From CALDUY01 sp046350255 (GTDB lineage Bacteria; Planctomycetota; Planctomycetia; Gemmatales; Gemmataceae): a stretch of 64,000 nt of DNA. This document shows positions 1 to 8,367 of this stretch, piece by piece. Made by a program: the position numbers and the translations under genes. The stretch is taken from positions 310,001 through 374,000 of the forward strand of contig JAXMAV010000004.1 of assembly GCA_046350255.1 (NCBI GenBank), read 5' to 3'. The notes under the pieces were generated by a model that searched no databases, was not told the origin of the DNA, and worked only from the letters and a program-made list of their open reading frames with translations. Each line of letters opens with the position of its first letter. The first letter of the stretch is position 1.

Positions 1-153
1 GCTATTCTGTGCGACGACGCGGCAGAAAGCCAGCCTTCGGATCGCCGGGTTCTTGTCAATCGCCTTCGCGTCAGGTACGACAGGGAGAGGCCGCGCCCCA
101 ATCCGGCGCGCCTCCGCCTTCCTACCCACCGTCCTCCGAGAAAGGTTCTCTCC

Positions 154-1503
154 ATGCAACGTCTCTTGCTGGTGGCCGCGCTGGCGGTCCTCACCCCTGC
201 GGTGCGGGCCGACGTTCAGTTGCCCAGTGTCCTGGCCAGTCACATGGTGCTGCAGCGCGACAAGCCGCTGCCGATCTGGGGCAAGGCTTCCCCGGGCGAG
301 GAGATCTCCGTCAGCTTCAATGGCCAGAAGGCCACCACCAAGGCCGACGACAAGGGCGACTGGAAGGTGGTGCTGAAGCCCGTCAAGGCCGATGGCAAGG
401 CTCACAAGATGACCATCGCCGGCCAGAACTCCATCGAGTTGGAGGACATCCTCATCGGCGAGGTGTGGGTCGGCTCGGGCCAGTCGAACATGGAGTGGCC
501 CATGATCGCCACCGAGAAGGCGAAGGAACGCATCGCCGCCGCCAAGCATCCGAACATCCGCCTCTTCCACGTCCCAAAGGTCCAGGCACCGAAGCCGAAC
601 TTCACCGTCAAGGCATCGTGGGCAGCCTGCACCCCCGACTCGGTGAAGAACTTCTCGGCCGTCCTCTACTATTTCGGCGTCTACCTCCAGGGCGAACTCG
701 ACGTGCCCATCGGCCTGATCAACACCTCGTGGGGTGGCTCGCCCATCGAACCCTGGACGGTCACCTCCTCATCCTCGGGCACCATGTACAACGCCATGGT
801 AGCCCCGCTGATGCCCTTCGCCGTGCGCGGCACGCTGTGGTATCAGGGTGAGAGCAACGCCTTCCAGCGGAACGGCATGAAGTACCGCGATAAGATGGCG
901 GACCTGATCACCGGCTGGCGCGCTCGCTGGGGCCAGGAGATGCCGTTCCTCTTCGTGCAGATCGCCCCCTGGCAGCCGGAAAAGGGCGGCTACCCCGAGG
1001 AAGAGCTGCAGAAACTGTGGGAGGCCCAGGTCGCCAGCCTGAAGATTCCAGGCACCGGCATGGCGGTCACCACCGACCTCGTCGACAACATCAAGGACAT
1101 CCACCCCCAGAACAAGCGCGACGTCGGCATCCGTCTCGGTCTGTGGGCGATGGCCAAGACCTACGGCAAGAAGGACATCGTCTACTCCGGCCCGCTCTAC
1201 AAGGGGATGAAGGTCGAGGGGAACAAGGTGCGCCTGTCGTTCGCCCACGTCGGCGGCGGGCTGAAGTCTCGCGATGGCAAGCCGCTCAGCGAGTTCGAGA
1301 TCGCCGGCGCGGACGGCAAGTTCGTCCCCGCCGAGGCGGTCATCGATGGCGACAACGTCGTCGTCTCCGCCAGCAGCGTCGAGAAGCCGGTCGAGGTCCG
1401 CTTCGGCTGGAAGAACATCACCAACCCCAACCTGGCCAACAAGGAAGGCCTGCCCGCCTCGCCGTTCCGCACGAAGAACTGGCAAGGTGTGACCGGCGAG
1501 TAA
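154..1503 (+). CDS. Secreted sialate O-acetylesterase-like SGNH esterase
   Basis: The 449-residue protein starts with a hydrophobic signal peptide (about residues 1-20) at an ATG preceded by a purine-rich AGAAAGG. A GQSN block places the likely nucleophile at Ser111, and a DxH pair at Asp315/His317 fits the rest of the SGNH triad. This layout is that of the sialate O-acetylesterase family, which removes O-acetyl groups from sialic acids and other glycans. Planctomycetes carry many copies for polysaccharide breakdown. The substrate here is not determined. A strong hairpin follows the stop codon, so the next gene is probably not strictly co-transcribed. Confidence 0.87.
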   Translation: MQRLLLVAALAVLTPAVRADVQLPSVLASHMVLQRDKPLPIWGKASPGEEISVSFNGQKATTKADDKGDWKVVLKPVKADGKAHKMTIAGQNSIELEDILIGEVWVGSGQSNMEWPMIATEKAKERIAAAKHPNIRLFHVPKVQAPKPNFTVKASWAACTPDSVKNFSAVLYYFGVYLQGELDVPIGLINTSWGGSPIEPWTVTSSSSGTMYNAMVAPLMPFAVRGTLWYQGESNAFQRNGMKYRDKMADLITGWRARWGQEMPFLFVQIAPWQPEKGGYPEEELQKLWEAQVASLKIPGTGMAVTTDLVDNIKDIHPQNKRDVGIRLGLWAMAKTYGKKDIVYSGPLYKGMKVEGNKVRLSFAHVGGGLKSRDGKPLSEFEIAGADGKFVPAEAVIDGDNVVVSASSVEKPVEVRFGWKNITNPNLANKEGLPASPFRTKNWQGVTGE

Positions 1504-1512
1504 ATTGTTCCT

Positions 1513-1537
1513 GGGCAGGGGCCTCGCGCCCCTGCCC
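1513..1537 (+). terminator. Hairpin terminator after the sialate esterase
   Basis: A perfect 10-bp inverted repeat (GGGCAGGGGC and its complement) encloses a 5-base loop and is followed by a short T-rich TCTTGTCT. It ends transcription of the esterase or attenuates read-through into the downstream gene. Confidence 0.7.
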
Positions 1538-1577
1538 TCTTGTCTGGCACCTGGCCCCACCTCCTGGGAATCCTCTC

Positions 1578-3143
1578 ATGATTCGATGCTTCCTAGTTCT
1601 TCTGGCGGTTGGCGGAGCCGCCCTGGCCGATGAGGGGAAGTTCGCCCTCACGCTGCGCAAGCGGGCCGAGACCTCGCCGAACTCCGGCCGCTTTCACACG
1701 CTCAGTCAGGGTGTAACCTGGCCCGCGAAGAAGACCGCCGTCATCGTCTGCGACATGTGGGACCTGCACCACTGCCTCAACGCCACCCGCCGTGGCGCCG
1801 AGCTGGCCCCCCGCATGAACGAGCTTCTCAACACCTGCCGCGAGCGCGGAGCCACCATCATCCACGCTCCGTCCAGCTGCATGGATACCTACAAGGAGCA
1901 TCCCGCGCGGAAGCGGGCACTGGCTGTCCCCCGCGCCGAGAAATTCCCCGTCGATATCGAGAAGTGGTGCCACCGCATCCCCGAGGAGGAGAAGGGCAAG
2001 TACCCCATCGACCAGAGCGATGGCGGCGAGGACGACGACCCCGCCGAGCACAAGGCCTGGGCCGAGAAGCTCAAGGCCATGGGTCGCAATCCGCGCGCTC
2101 CCTGGAAATCACAAACCGACAAGCTCACCATCCGCGATCAGGATTACATCAGCGATAGCGGCACCGAGATCTGGAGCATCCTCGACCACCACAAACTTGA
2201 CCAGGTCATCCTGCTCGGTGTCCACACCAACATGTGCGTCCTGGGCCGGCCCTTTGGCCTGCGGCAGATGGCGCGCAACGGCAAGAACGTTGTTCTCGTG
2301 CGCGATATGACCGACACGATGTACAACCCGGCGCGGGCCCCCTACGTCAGCCACTTCACCGGCACCGATTTCATCGTCGAGCACATCGAGAAGTTTGTCT
2401 GCCCCACCATCACCAGCGATCAGATCCTGGGCGGCAAGCCGTTCCGCTTCGCCGGCGACCGACGGCCCCACGTCGCCATCATCATGGCCGAGGACGAGTA
2501 CCGCACCGAGAAGACGCTGCCTCAGTTCGCTCGCGATCACCTCGGCAAGGATTTCCAGGTCAGCCTGATCTTCGGCAGCGACCAGACGCGCAACAACATC
2601 CCTGGGCTGGAAGCGCTCGACCACGCCGACCTGGTGCTACTCAGCGTGCGACGCCGCCCCCTGCCCGCCGAGCAGCTGCAGCGGATTCGCAAGTTCGTCG
2701 AGGCGGGCAAACCCGTCGTGGCCATCCGCACATCCAGCCATGGTTTCGCCCCGCCGCTGGGCACCAAAACCACCCTCGCCACCTGGGAGACCTTCGACCC
2801 CGACGTGCTGGGTGGCAATTACAAGGGCCATCACAAGGAGGGGCCGAAAACCGCCATCGAGGTGACCCCCGAGGGCGCCAAACATCCGATCCTCGCCGGC
2901 GTGAAGCTCGACGGCTATCAGAGTGGCGGCTCGCTCTACAAGGTGAGCCCCCTCAAGAAGTCCACCCGGGTGCTACTCCTGGGTTCGACCGCGGGCCAAC
3001 CGAAGGAGCCCGTCGCCTGGGTGAACCAGTCCGCCGCGGGCGGCAAGGTCTTCTACACCGCACTGGGCCACGTCAGCGATTTCGAGCAGCCCGCCTTCAA
3101 GCAGCTGCTGCGCAACGCCATCCTCTGGGCAGCGGCGCGCTGA
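1578..3143 (+). CDS. Isochorismatase-like cysteine hydrolase fused to a ThuA-like domain, secreted
   Basis: The 521-residue protein begins at an ATG followed by a signal peptide (about residues 1-17). The N-terminal half is an isochorismatase-type hydrolase with the nucleophile in a TNMC block at Cys220. From about residue 295 a second, flavodoxin-like domain resembles the ThuA / glutamine-amidotransferase-like fold. Isochorismatase-family enzymes hydrolyse amides or vinyl ethers, and ThuA-type domains are linked to carbohydrate metabolism, but neither specificity can be read from sequence. The two-domain arrangement with a signal peptide suggests a periplasmic enzyme. It follows an esterase and may belong to the same degradative set. 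Confidence 0.82.
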   Translation: MIRCFLVLLAVGGAALADEGKFALTLRKRAETSPNSGRFHTLSQGVTWPAKKTAVIVCDMWDLHHCLNATRRGAELAPRMNELLNTCRERGATIIHAPSSCMDTYKEHPARKRALAVPRAEKFPVDIEKWCHRIPEEEKGKYPIDQSDGGEDDDPAEHKAWAEKLKAMGRNPRAPWKSQTDKLTIRDQDYISDSGTEIWSILDHHKLDQVILLGVHTNMCVLGRPFGLRQMARNGKNVVLVRDMTDTMYNPARAPYVSHFTGTDFIVEHIEKFVCPTITSDQILGGKPFRFAGDRRPHVAIIMAEDEYRTEKTLPQFARDHLGKDFQVSLIFGSDQTRNNIPGLEALDHADLVLLSVRRRPLPAEQLQRIRKFVEAGKPVVAIRTSSHGFAPPLGTKTTLATWETFDPDVLGGNYKGHHKEGPKTAIEVTPEGAKHPILAGVKLDGYQSGGSLYKVSPLKKSTRVLLLGSTAGQPKEPVAWVNQSAAGGKVFYTALGHVSDFEQPAFKQLLRNAILWAAAR

Positions 3144-3148
3144 TACGC

Positions 3149-4246
3149 TCAGCGTTCCGGCGCGGGAGCGGCCTTGCCACGACGGTAGTACGCGGCCAGC
3201 TGCGACACCGTTGGGCTGGGGTCGCTCCGCGCCATCTGATCCATCCGATCGGTCAGGTCGATCACCGACTGCTGGCTCATCAGCCGCAGCGCTGCCGCTC
3301 GGACCGCCGGCGAATGATCGTGACTCAGCCGGCGTAGCCACACCCCCGGATCGAGATCCGACGACTGCTGATCGTCGAGCATGTCGCGGATGCGATCGAG
3401 CACCTCCAGGCGGGTGGTCGGCTGCGGATGCGTGAGCAGCCGACCCAGTTCGAGATGCTCCGGACGCAAACCGCGTCCACGCAGCGCCACCTCGGTGAGG
3501 CGCCGCACCTCCGGGTCGGTATCGTGCAGCCCCGGTAGCAGGACATCTTCGCGCACCAGCTGTTCCGCCGGGCCCACCGCCAGAATGGCCGCTCGACGCA
3601 CCTCGGCACTGGAATCCCGCAGCAAGCCGACCACCTGTTCGAGCATCTCCAGCCCCGGTTGCAGCGCCACCCGCACCGCCTGCAAGCGCGTCTCGGCCTG
3701 CGAGCAGCGCAGGGCTGCCCCCGTCAACTCGCGCACCGCGGTCAACGTCGTCGCATCGCCCGCCTGCTGCATCAACCGCCCCGCCAGGGTTAGCCCCGCA
3801 GCCAGCACTTCCGTATCGCCATCGACAGCTGCGCCGAGCAACCGGGTACAGCAGGCGTTGAACTCGGGAGTCGCCGCCGAGGCATCGCACCAGGTGGCAA
3901 CATGGCCAAGTAGACGAGCCTGGGTCGGAGAGGAGAAGCGGGAGAATCCGCGAGAGATCTGTTCGACCAGGGGACCAGCGTGACCAGCGTGGGCGAGATG
4001 ATCGAGCCCCGCCAGAGGACCTGCATCGGTGGCCTCGTCGGCCAGGGCGTCCATCAGCGAAGGAATGGCCGCACTGCCCAGAGAGTCGAGCCGGCTCAGC
4101 CAGGTGGGACGATCACTCTCGGGCGCCTGACGTAACCCGCGCACCACCCACCAGATCTGGAGCGGTTCGCGCTGCCACCAGGCCAGGGCGGCGCCTCCGG
4201 CCAGCACGAGCAGCAAACCGGCCACGCACCACTTTACGCCTCGCAT
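3149..4246 (-). CDS. Membrane-anchored HEAT-repeat protein
   Basis: The 365-residue product begins at an ATG with a strong GGAGG a few bases upstream. An ATG 27 codons further upstream lacks this. Residues 5-25 form a single signal-anchor helix. The rest is helical, with PBS/HEAT-like repeats of the pattern alternating Ala-Ala and Leu-Leu pairs. HEAT repeats usually serve as protein-binding scaffolds, so the role is probably structural at the inner membrane or periplasm. The gene is convergent with the isochorismatase fusion. The two stop codons sit in a small hairpin (6-bp arms at 3138-3143 and 3149-3154). Confidence 0.72.
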   Translation of the reverse strand: MRGVKWCVAGLLLVLAGGAALAWWQREPLQIWWVVRGLRQAPESDRPTWLSRLDSLGSAAIPSLMDALADEATDAGPLAGLDHLAHAGHAGPLVEQISRGFSRFSSPTQARLLGHVATWCDASAATPEFNACCTRLLGAAVDGDTEVLAAGLTLAGRLMQQAGDATTLTAVRELTGAALRCSQAETRLQAVRVALQPGLEMLEQVVGLLRDSSAEVRRAAILAVGPAEQLVREDVLLPGLHDTDPEVRRLTEVALRGRGLRPEHLELGRLLTHPQPTTRLEVLDRIRDMLDDQQSSDLDPGVWLRRLSHDHSPAVRAAALRLMSQQSVIDLTDRMDQMARSDPSPTVSQLAAYYRRGKAAPAPER

Positions 4247-4349
4247 CCCTGCCTCCTTCCACCCCTGCCGGATTCCACCCAGCTGGGGCCGCCGCCGATC
4301 ATAGTCCGGGTCGGCGCTGACAGGCAAGCTCAGGTGAGCCAGCCCGGAA

Positions 4350-4379
4350 AAACGAAAAAGGGGAGCCGATTGGCTCCCC
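4350..4379 (-). terminator. Intrinsic terminator of the Cys-rich protein gene
   Basis: An 8-bp stem (GGGGAGCC) with a 4-base loop is followed, on the minus strand, by a T-rich TTTTTCGTTTTT tract. This is a textbook rho-independent terminator for the minus-strand gene that ends at 4428. Confidence 0.85.
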
Positions 4380-4427
4380 CCTTCGAGACCGCAGAGGAAA
4401 CTCCGCAGTCTGCCTCGTACGCCAGGA

Positions 4428-4973
4428 TTAGTTGGCGTAGTAGTAGTAGACGACCGTCGGAGCGGGAACGACGATGGCGGCCTCGTTGTTCTCCGGCTTC
4501 TTCTCGATCTTCTTCGGCTCCGGAGCCTTTTCGATCTTCTTCGGCTCGACCGGCTTGCTCTCGATCACCTTGCCCGGCTCAACCGGGGTGCCCTGGATGA
4601 CCGGGGCGCTGTTGATCACCGGAGCGCCGCTGATCACCGGAGCTTCGTGAGTCACGACCGGGGCTTCGTGGACGACCACGCCCGTGCAGGCGCAGCCGAC
4701 GACCGGAGCCGAGCAGGTGCAGGTGTAGACCGCGGTGCAGGAGCAGCTGCAGCTCACGTAGCACGAGCAGCTGCACTTCTTCGACTTCTTGACCTTCTTG
4801 CAGCACGAATCGCAGCTGCTGTAGCAGCTGTAGCACGAGGAGCAGCTGCAGGAAGACTTGTAGCTCTTGCAGCTGCTGTAGCAGGAGCAGGAGCAAGAGC
4901 AGGAGCACTTGCGGCCGAAGTCAGAAGCCTCGACGCCGCCCGTCATCGCCACCATCAACACGATACCGTACAT
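4428..4973 (-). CDS. Cys-Ser-rich secreted small protein with MYGIVLM leader
   Basis: The 181-residue product has a short hydrophobic leader (MYGIVLMVAM), then about 75 residues dominated by Cys, Ser, Lys and Tyr in CSCSC and CYSC patterns. A Val-Pro-Ala spacer and a KKIEK-rich acidic/basic tail follow, and the protein ends in a Tyr run. A GGAGGTGG box sits just upstream of the ATG. Such leaders and Cys-dense modules are typical of small planctomycete cell-surface or wall proteins. Metal binding or disulfide cross-linking is plausible but unproven. The next minus-strand gene upstream has the same kind of leader and tail. It ends at a strong terminator and is probably monocistronic. Confidence 0.78.
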   Translation of the reverse strand: MYGIVLMVAMTGGVEASDFGRKCSCSCSCSCYSSCKSYKSSCSCSSCYSCYSSCDSCCKKVKKSKKCSCSCYVSCSCSCTAVYTCTCSAPVVGCACTGVVVHEAPVVTHEAPVISGAPVINSAPVIQGTPVEPGKVIESKPVEPKKIEKAPEPKKIEKKPENNEAAIVVPAPTVVYYYYAN

Positions 4974-5388
4974 TCACCACCTCCAAGAACCGTGATGGAC
5001 CCAGTCCACCAAACTTGTATCCCGAGCCCACACGGGCTCACCTCTCAGTTCCTCCACGGCTCCCGTGCCTCCACCCCCTGTGCCGATGTACTGTCTGGAC
5101 CCCTGGGCCAGGCGCCATCAACAGCACTACCCCCACCCCCTTGCAGGTCGTGTCGAACCAGCCTTCTTCCTCGGGCCACTCGACGGTGCGGGTCAGGTGT
5201 TCCTGAGTAGCATGGTAAATTTGGGCAAGGTGGCGATCAACAGCGATATGGAGAATATGGGCGAATTGGGATAAGCCGAGTTCCGATTGTAGCGACTGTA
5301 CCTCACCCCCCCGAAACGCTGATCAGTCGCACAGATCGAGCCTCGCTCGCCCATGCGACTGACCAGGATGCAGACAGGCCTCTTTACC
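4974..5388. other. Gene-free region upstream of the Cys-rich gene
   Basis: About 415 bases without a supported gene, with slightly AT-richer stretches near 5210-5300. A TTGATC/TACCAT pair with 17-base spacing can be read on the minus strand around 5205-5240 and might be a weak promoter for the Cys-rich gene, but the distance to its ATG is about 240 bases. Confidence 0.4.
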
Positions 5389-5889
5389 TCAACGATTGTT
5401 CAGATCTTTCGGATCCACCTTCTTTTCGATCTTCTTGGGATCGCTCTTTTCACTCTTGTCCCGCTTATCGGCGTCGGGCTTCTTGATGCCGGGTTCCGGC
5501 TTTTTGAGTTCCGGGGTCAGTGGCGTCATCTCGGCTTCCTTCTTCTGCTTCGCCTCCAGCTCCTGCTTCCGCCGATCCAGTTCGTCCTTCTTGGCCCGCA
5601 TCAGCCGCACCTGCCCCAGCAGCAGCTGCCGGCCAGCGCGATCCGAGCGCGACCAGAAGAACTCCGCGTCACTCCGGTCCGCCTCATCCAACACACCCAG
5701 GTAGTCCTTCCATTCCTTTTCCTCGTAGTCGCTCAGGGCGGCCGGCCCAGCCCAGAAGAACACCACCTGCCCTCCTAGCGGGAACACCGGCCAGACACAG
5801 CACGGGCACGGATCCGCCTCGAAGTAATACGGGGCCGCCGCCGCTTCACCACTTCCGGCCAGGGCCGCCAGCAACACCAGGCTGTACAT
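5389..5889 (-). CDS. Lys/Glu-rich secreted protein with MYSLVLL leader
   Basis: The 166-residue product starts at an ATG preceded by GAGGTGGAGC, the same kind of box that precedes the Cys-rich gene downstream. Leader MYSLVLLAALAGSGEA is followed by a short Cys-Pro-Cys-Cys segment, then a helical Lys/Glu/Asp-rich region with strong coiled-coil character around residues 65-110. The tail carries KKPE and KKIEKK motifs, as in the neighbour. The ATG 23 codons upstream has no such leader, so the internal ATG is preferred. No enzymatic motif is visible; I read it as a surface or wall protein. Confidence 0.72.
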   Translation of the reverse strand: MYSLVLLAALAGSGEAAAAPYYFEADPCPCCVWPVFPLGGQVVFFWAGPAALSDYEEKEWKDYLGVLDEADRSDAEFFWSRSDRAGRQLLLGQVRLMRAKKDELDRRKQELEAKQKKEAEMTPLTPELKKPEPGIKKPDADKRDKSEKSDPKKIEKKVDPKDLNNR

Positions 5890-6436
5890 GCTCCACCTCT
5901 CAGTTACTCGCCCACCGCGCCGGTTGGTCGAGTGCGCACAGTTGGGAAATCTGGTCAAAATCGTAAGATCGGATCGATTCTCCGGTCAAGCTACCGGCTG
6001 GCCCGTGCGACCAGGAACTGCCCCAGACGACGGCACAACCCGCAAGAGTCCTCCAACCACCTCCCACCTGGTTCTCTTCCCCACACATTTTCCTTCTCGA
6101 CCAGGTTGGCTCGCTTTCCGCGCGCCAACCCCCGCCCCCTCGACCAGCTCCCTCCGCACGACCCAAACAGTATACCTTAGTTCACATATTTATTCCAGAG
6201 CGAGATGCCGGCCGCACAGTGCGATGGGACCCCAGGGAGCCCCTGCTGGTCCGAACCCGCACGTCTGGTGCGCTGGACCGCACACCGACGAGGGTTCCTC
6301 TCGCCGGGAATGAGCCAAAATCGCTCTGTATGTCCGGGTTTACCCGACCTGGCATCAGATGTGCACAAAGCCAGGCGACCCGACCCTCTTACTTGAACCC
6401 ACGGTCTGGGCCTTACTTACGCGCCAGGGTGATGAA
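5890..6436. other. Gene-free region upstream of the leader protein and the small Cys/His protein
   Basis: About 550 bases between divergent genes. I see no tRNA, no credible coding region and no repeats. It probably carries the promoters of the two flanking genes, but no near-consensus box stands out. Confidence 0.4.
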
Positions 6437-6769
6437 ATGGCTGTGGAACTAGAACTGATTCAGGCGTTGCATGAGCTTCGTGAGGAAGTCTGCCAGCATT
6501 GTGCCTCGCACCACCAGGAGGAGGGAGCCGTCTGTATGCCCGGCGACACCCCCTGCGGATTGCACCTGCCGTTGACTCAGCTCGTCAAGGCGATGGAACA
6601 ATCGACCGGTAGCGAGATGATCCTGTCGATTCCCGAGATGGAGCCCAGCCCCGATCACTGCCCCTGCCCGCCGGACGTCCTCGCTCGGTTCACCGCGGAG
6701 GCCTGCAAAAAGATGGAGACTCTCCGCAAACAACGCGAACGCCTTCTCGACACCTGGAACGATGGCTGA
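6437..6769 (+). CDS. Small Cys/His-rich protein of unknown function
   Basis: The 110-residue protein starts at an ATG preceded by AGGGTGATGAA. It has three Cys/His clusters: CQHCASHH near residue 19, a Cys-Xn-Cys-Xn-His stretch around residues 30-45, and HCPCPPD near residue 75. The C-terminus is a charged helix (KKMETLRKQRERLLD). The clustered Cys and His could bind a metal, though I do not recognise the family. It is cytoplasmic by lack of a signal peptide. It is convergent with the next gene across a short hairpin. Confidence 0.6.
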   Translation: MAVELELIQALHELREEVCQHCASHHQEEGAVCMPGDTPCGLHLPLTQLVKAMEQSTGSEMILSIPEMEPSPDHCPCPPDVLARFTAEACKKMETLRKQRERLLDTWNDG

Positions 6770-6800
6770 GAATGTCCGCGCGGTTCACCCACCACCGACA

Positions 6801-6821
6801 CAGGGGGCGCCATGCCCCCTG
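6801..6821. terminator. Hairpin between convergent genes
   Basis: An 8-bp perfect inverted repeat (CAGGGGGC) with a 5-base loop lies between the stops of two convergent genes and can serve both strands. Confidence 0.65.
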
Positions 6822-6829
6822 CGTGCGTT

Positions 6830-7285
6830 TCAGGTCGATTCGCCCTGTGGCGGTCCCACCTCGGCCAGCGGCGCCACCAGGTTCAGGATCGTCCCCAGCT
6901 GCGCCAGCCGCATGCCATACCGGTCGAGAAACTCCTGCACCGCGAAGTCGCTTTCCAGCCCGTCCTCGTCGTTGAGTCGCTCCGTCAAGTCGGCGATCAT
7001 CTGACCGTAGCAACGCTCGAGGTGAGGCATCGCCTTGCGGCAAGCGTCGGACAGATCGGGAAACTCGCTGTTCCAGCGCGACAGAAACGCACGCCACCGC
7101 GCGGTCATGTCGTGGGCCGCCGCCGCCGTCCGGGCGTAGGCCAGTTGTTCGCGTTGCACTTCCAGGATCTGCTTCAGCAAATCGACGATTTCCGGCGCGG
7201 CGGCCGGCTGCGCTGGGGGCGCGTCGGAAGGTGTTCGAGAGAGCGCACTGGTGACATCGATCTGAAAATTCATGGTGGCTCGCAT
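6830..7285 (-). CDS. Hypothetical helical protein
   Basis: The 151-residue protein has no signal peptide. After a Pro/Ala-rich N-terminus (residues 15-30) it is mostly helical with amphipathic segments. It ends in a hydrophobic AQLGTILNLVAPLAE helix. No catalytic motif is visible, so it is possibly a protein-interaction module. Two ATGs are possible, at 7285 and 7273; neither has a strong ribosome-binding site, and the first is given. It sits downstream of the NlpC-type gene on the same strand after about 105 bases. Confidence 0.6.
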   Translation of the reverse strand: MRATMNFQIDVTSALSRTPSDAPPAQPAAAPEIVDLLKQILEVQREQLAYARTAAAAHDMTARWRAFLSRWNSEFPDLSDACRKAMPHLERCYGQMIADLTERLNDEDGLESDFAVQEFLDRYGMRLAQLGTILNLVAPLAEVGPPQGEST

Positions 7286-7391
7286 CCCCGCGGTCGATCG
7301 TGGTGCGCGGCCGCGGAGGTGGCACCTCCTGCAGTCGCAACCTGACTATTCTACCAGGGGAGACAACGCGACGGAAGCGCAGGCCGCCTCG

Positions 7392-8219
7392 TTATTCGTT
7401 CCACCACAGCCGATGAATCCGACGAGGAGGGATGGGACTGCTCCCGTACGGCACACTGGTCCACTGCGCCGGCGGATGCCAGTCCGCGCTCAGGTCCAGG
7501 TGCTCGTTCAGCCACGGATTCGGCGAGCTATCGAAGAACAGATCGCGCGGATACGTAGCTGCGGGTCGCGCCGTCTCGGCGTTCTGTAACCCGGTGGCCA
7601 CCAGGCACTCGACGAGCAGCTCGGCGCAGAACCAGCGCTCGCGATCGCCGCGCACCTTGCCGCAAAACTCGGTCCGCAGGGGTCCCCGGCTCCGGAACGG
7701 CGTCAGCTGTCCCAGCACACGCCAGGTCGCAAACTTCTTCCCCACCTGCAGCATGGCGAAGGACGTCAACCGTGCCGACTGCTCCGGTGTCAGCGGGCAC
7801 TTCCGCCGCCGCAGGTACACGCGCTCGGTCTTCTCGTACGCCACCAAGTGGTCCAGCGCGTTCCAGCCCGACACATACGTCGCGTTGAACGGTCCCGCCT
7901 CGAGGATCGCCAGGCTACCGTCTGGCCGCGCGAACACGATGCCGCTGTGATGCGGATCCGCCGCCCCCGACAGGTGATGTCCAAACCGCATGATCCGGCT
8001 CTCCGTCACCGCGAAGAACAGGTCGCCCGGCTTCGGATGGTACGGCATCGCCGGCAGCCGCACGTACTTGTCGATCGCGTAGGCCGGCTGATACAGGAAC
8101 GACGCATTCGTCTCCGCCGGTGGAGGCGTCTCCTTGCCCGCAAAAAGCAGTGCCGGCAACCAGACCAGGGCGCTGGCCGCCAGCACTCGCCGATCGCACT
8201 TCCAGCGCTTGGTGCGCAT
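7392..8219 (-). CDS. Secreted YiiX/NlpC-P60-like papain-fold hydrolase
   Basis: The 275-residue protein starts at an ATG with GGGGAATG just upstream and a signal peptide at residues about 8-28. The core has PGDLFF, a histidine in HHSGIVF, and an FCAELL block in which the Cys is the likely nucleophile. This is the circularly permuted NlpC/P60 (YiiX/YebB-like) arrangement, in which the His precedes the Cys. Family members cleave peptides or act on amides or lipids in the envelope. The exact substrate is unknown. The 42-codon extension of the open frame upstream is not credible. Confidence 0.75.
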   Translation of the reverse strand: MRTKRWKCDRRVLAASALVWLPALLFAGKETPPPAETNASFLYQPAYAIDKYVRLPAMPYHPKPGDLFFAVTESRIMRFGHHLSGAADPHHSGIVFARPDGSLAILEAGPFNATYVSGWNALDHLVAYEKTERVYLRRRKCPLTPEQSARLTSFAMLQVGKKFATWRVLGQLTPFRSRGPLRTEFCGKVRGDRERWFCAELLVECLVATGLQNAETARPAATYPRDLFFDSSPNPWLNEHLDLSADWHPPAQWTSVPYGSSPIPPRRIHRLWWNE

Positions 8220-8367
8220 GACATTCCCCGCCGGGTTGCCTGTCCCATCCACACAGGCATTATCGACGGAATCGCTCGCCCCGATTCGGCCCCGCCATCC
8301 TCGCTTCGCCCGGTTTCCCAGGGTCCCAGCCCGCACATCCGGCATTCTTTGTGCACCGGACGATCCC

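Noticed and set aside
1..153. A gene in the first 153 bases
   Set aside because: No coding signal; an overlapping long frame at 9-851 is a shadow of the esterase gene.
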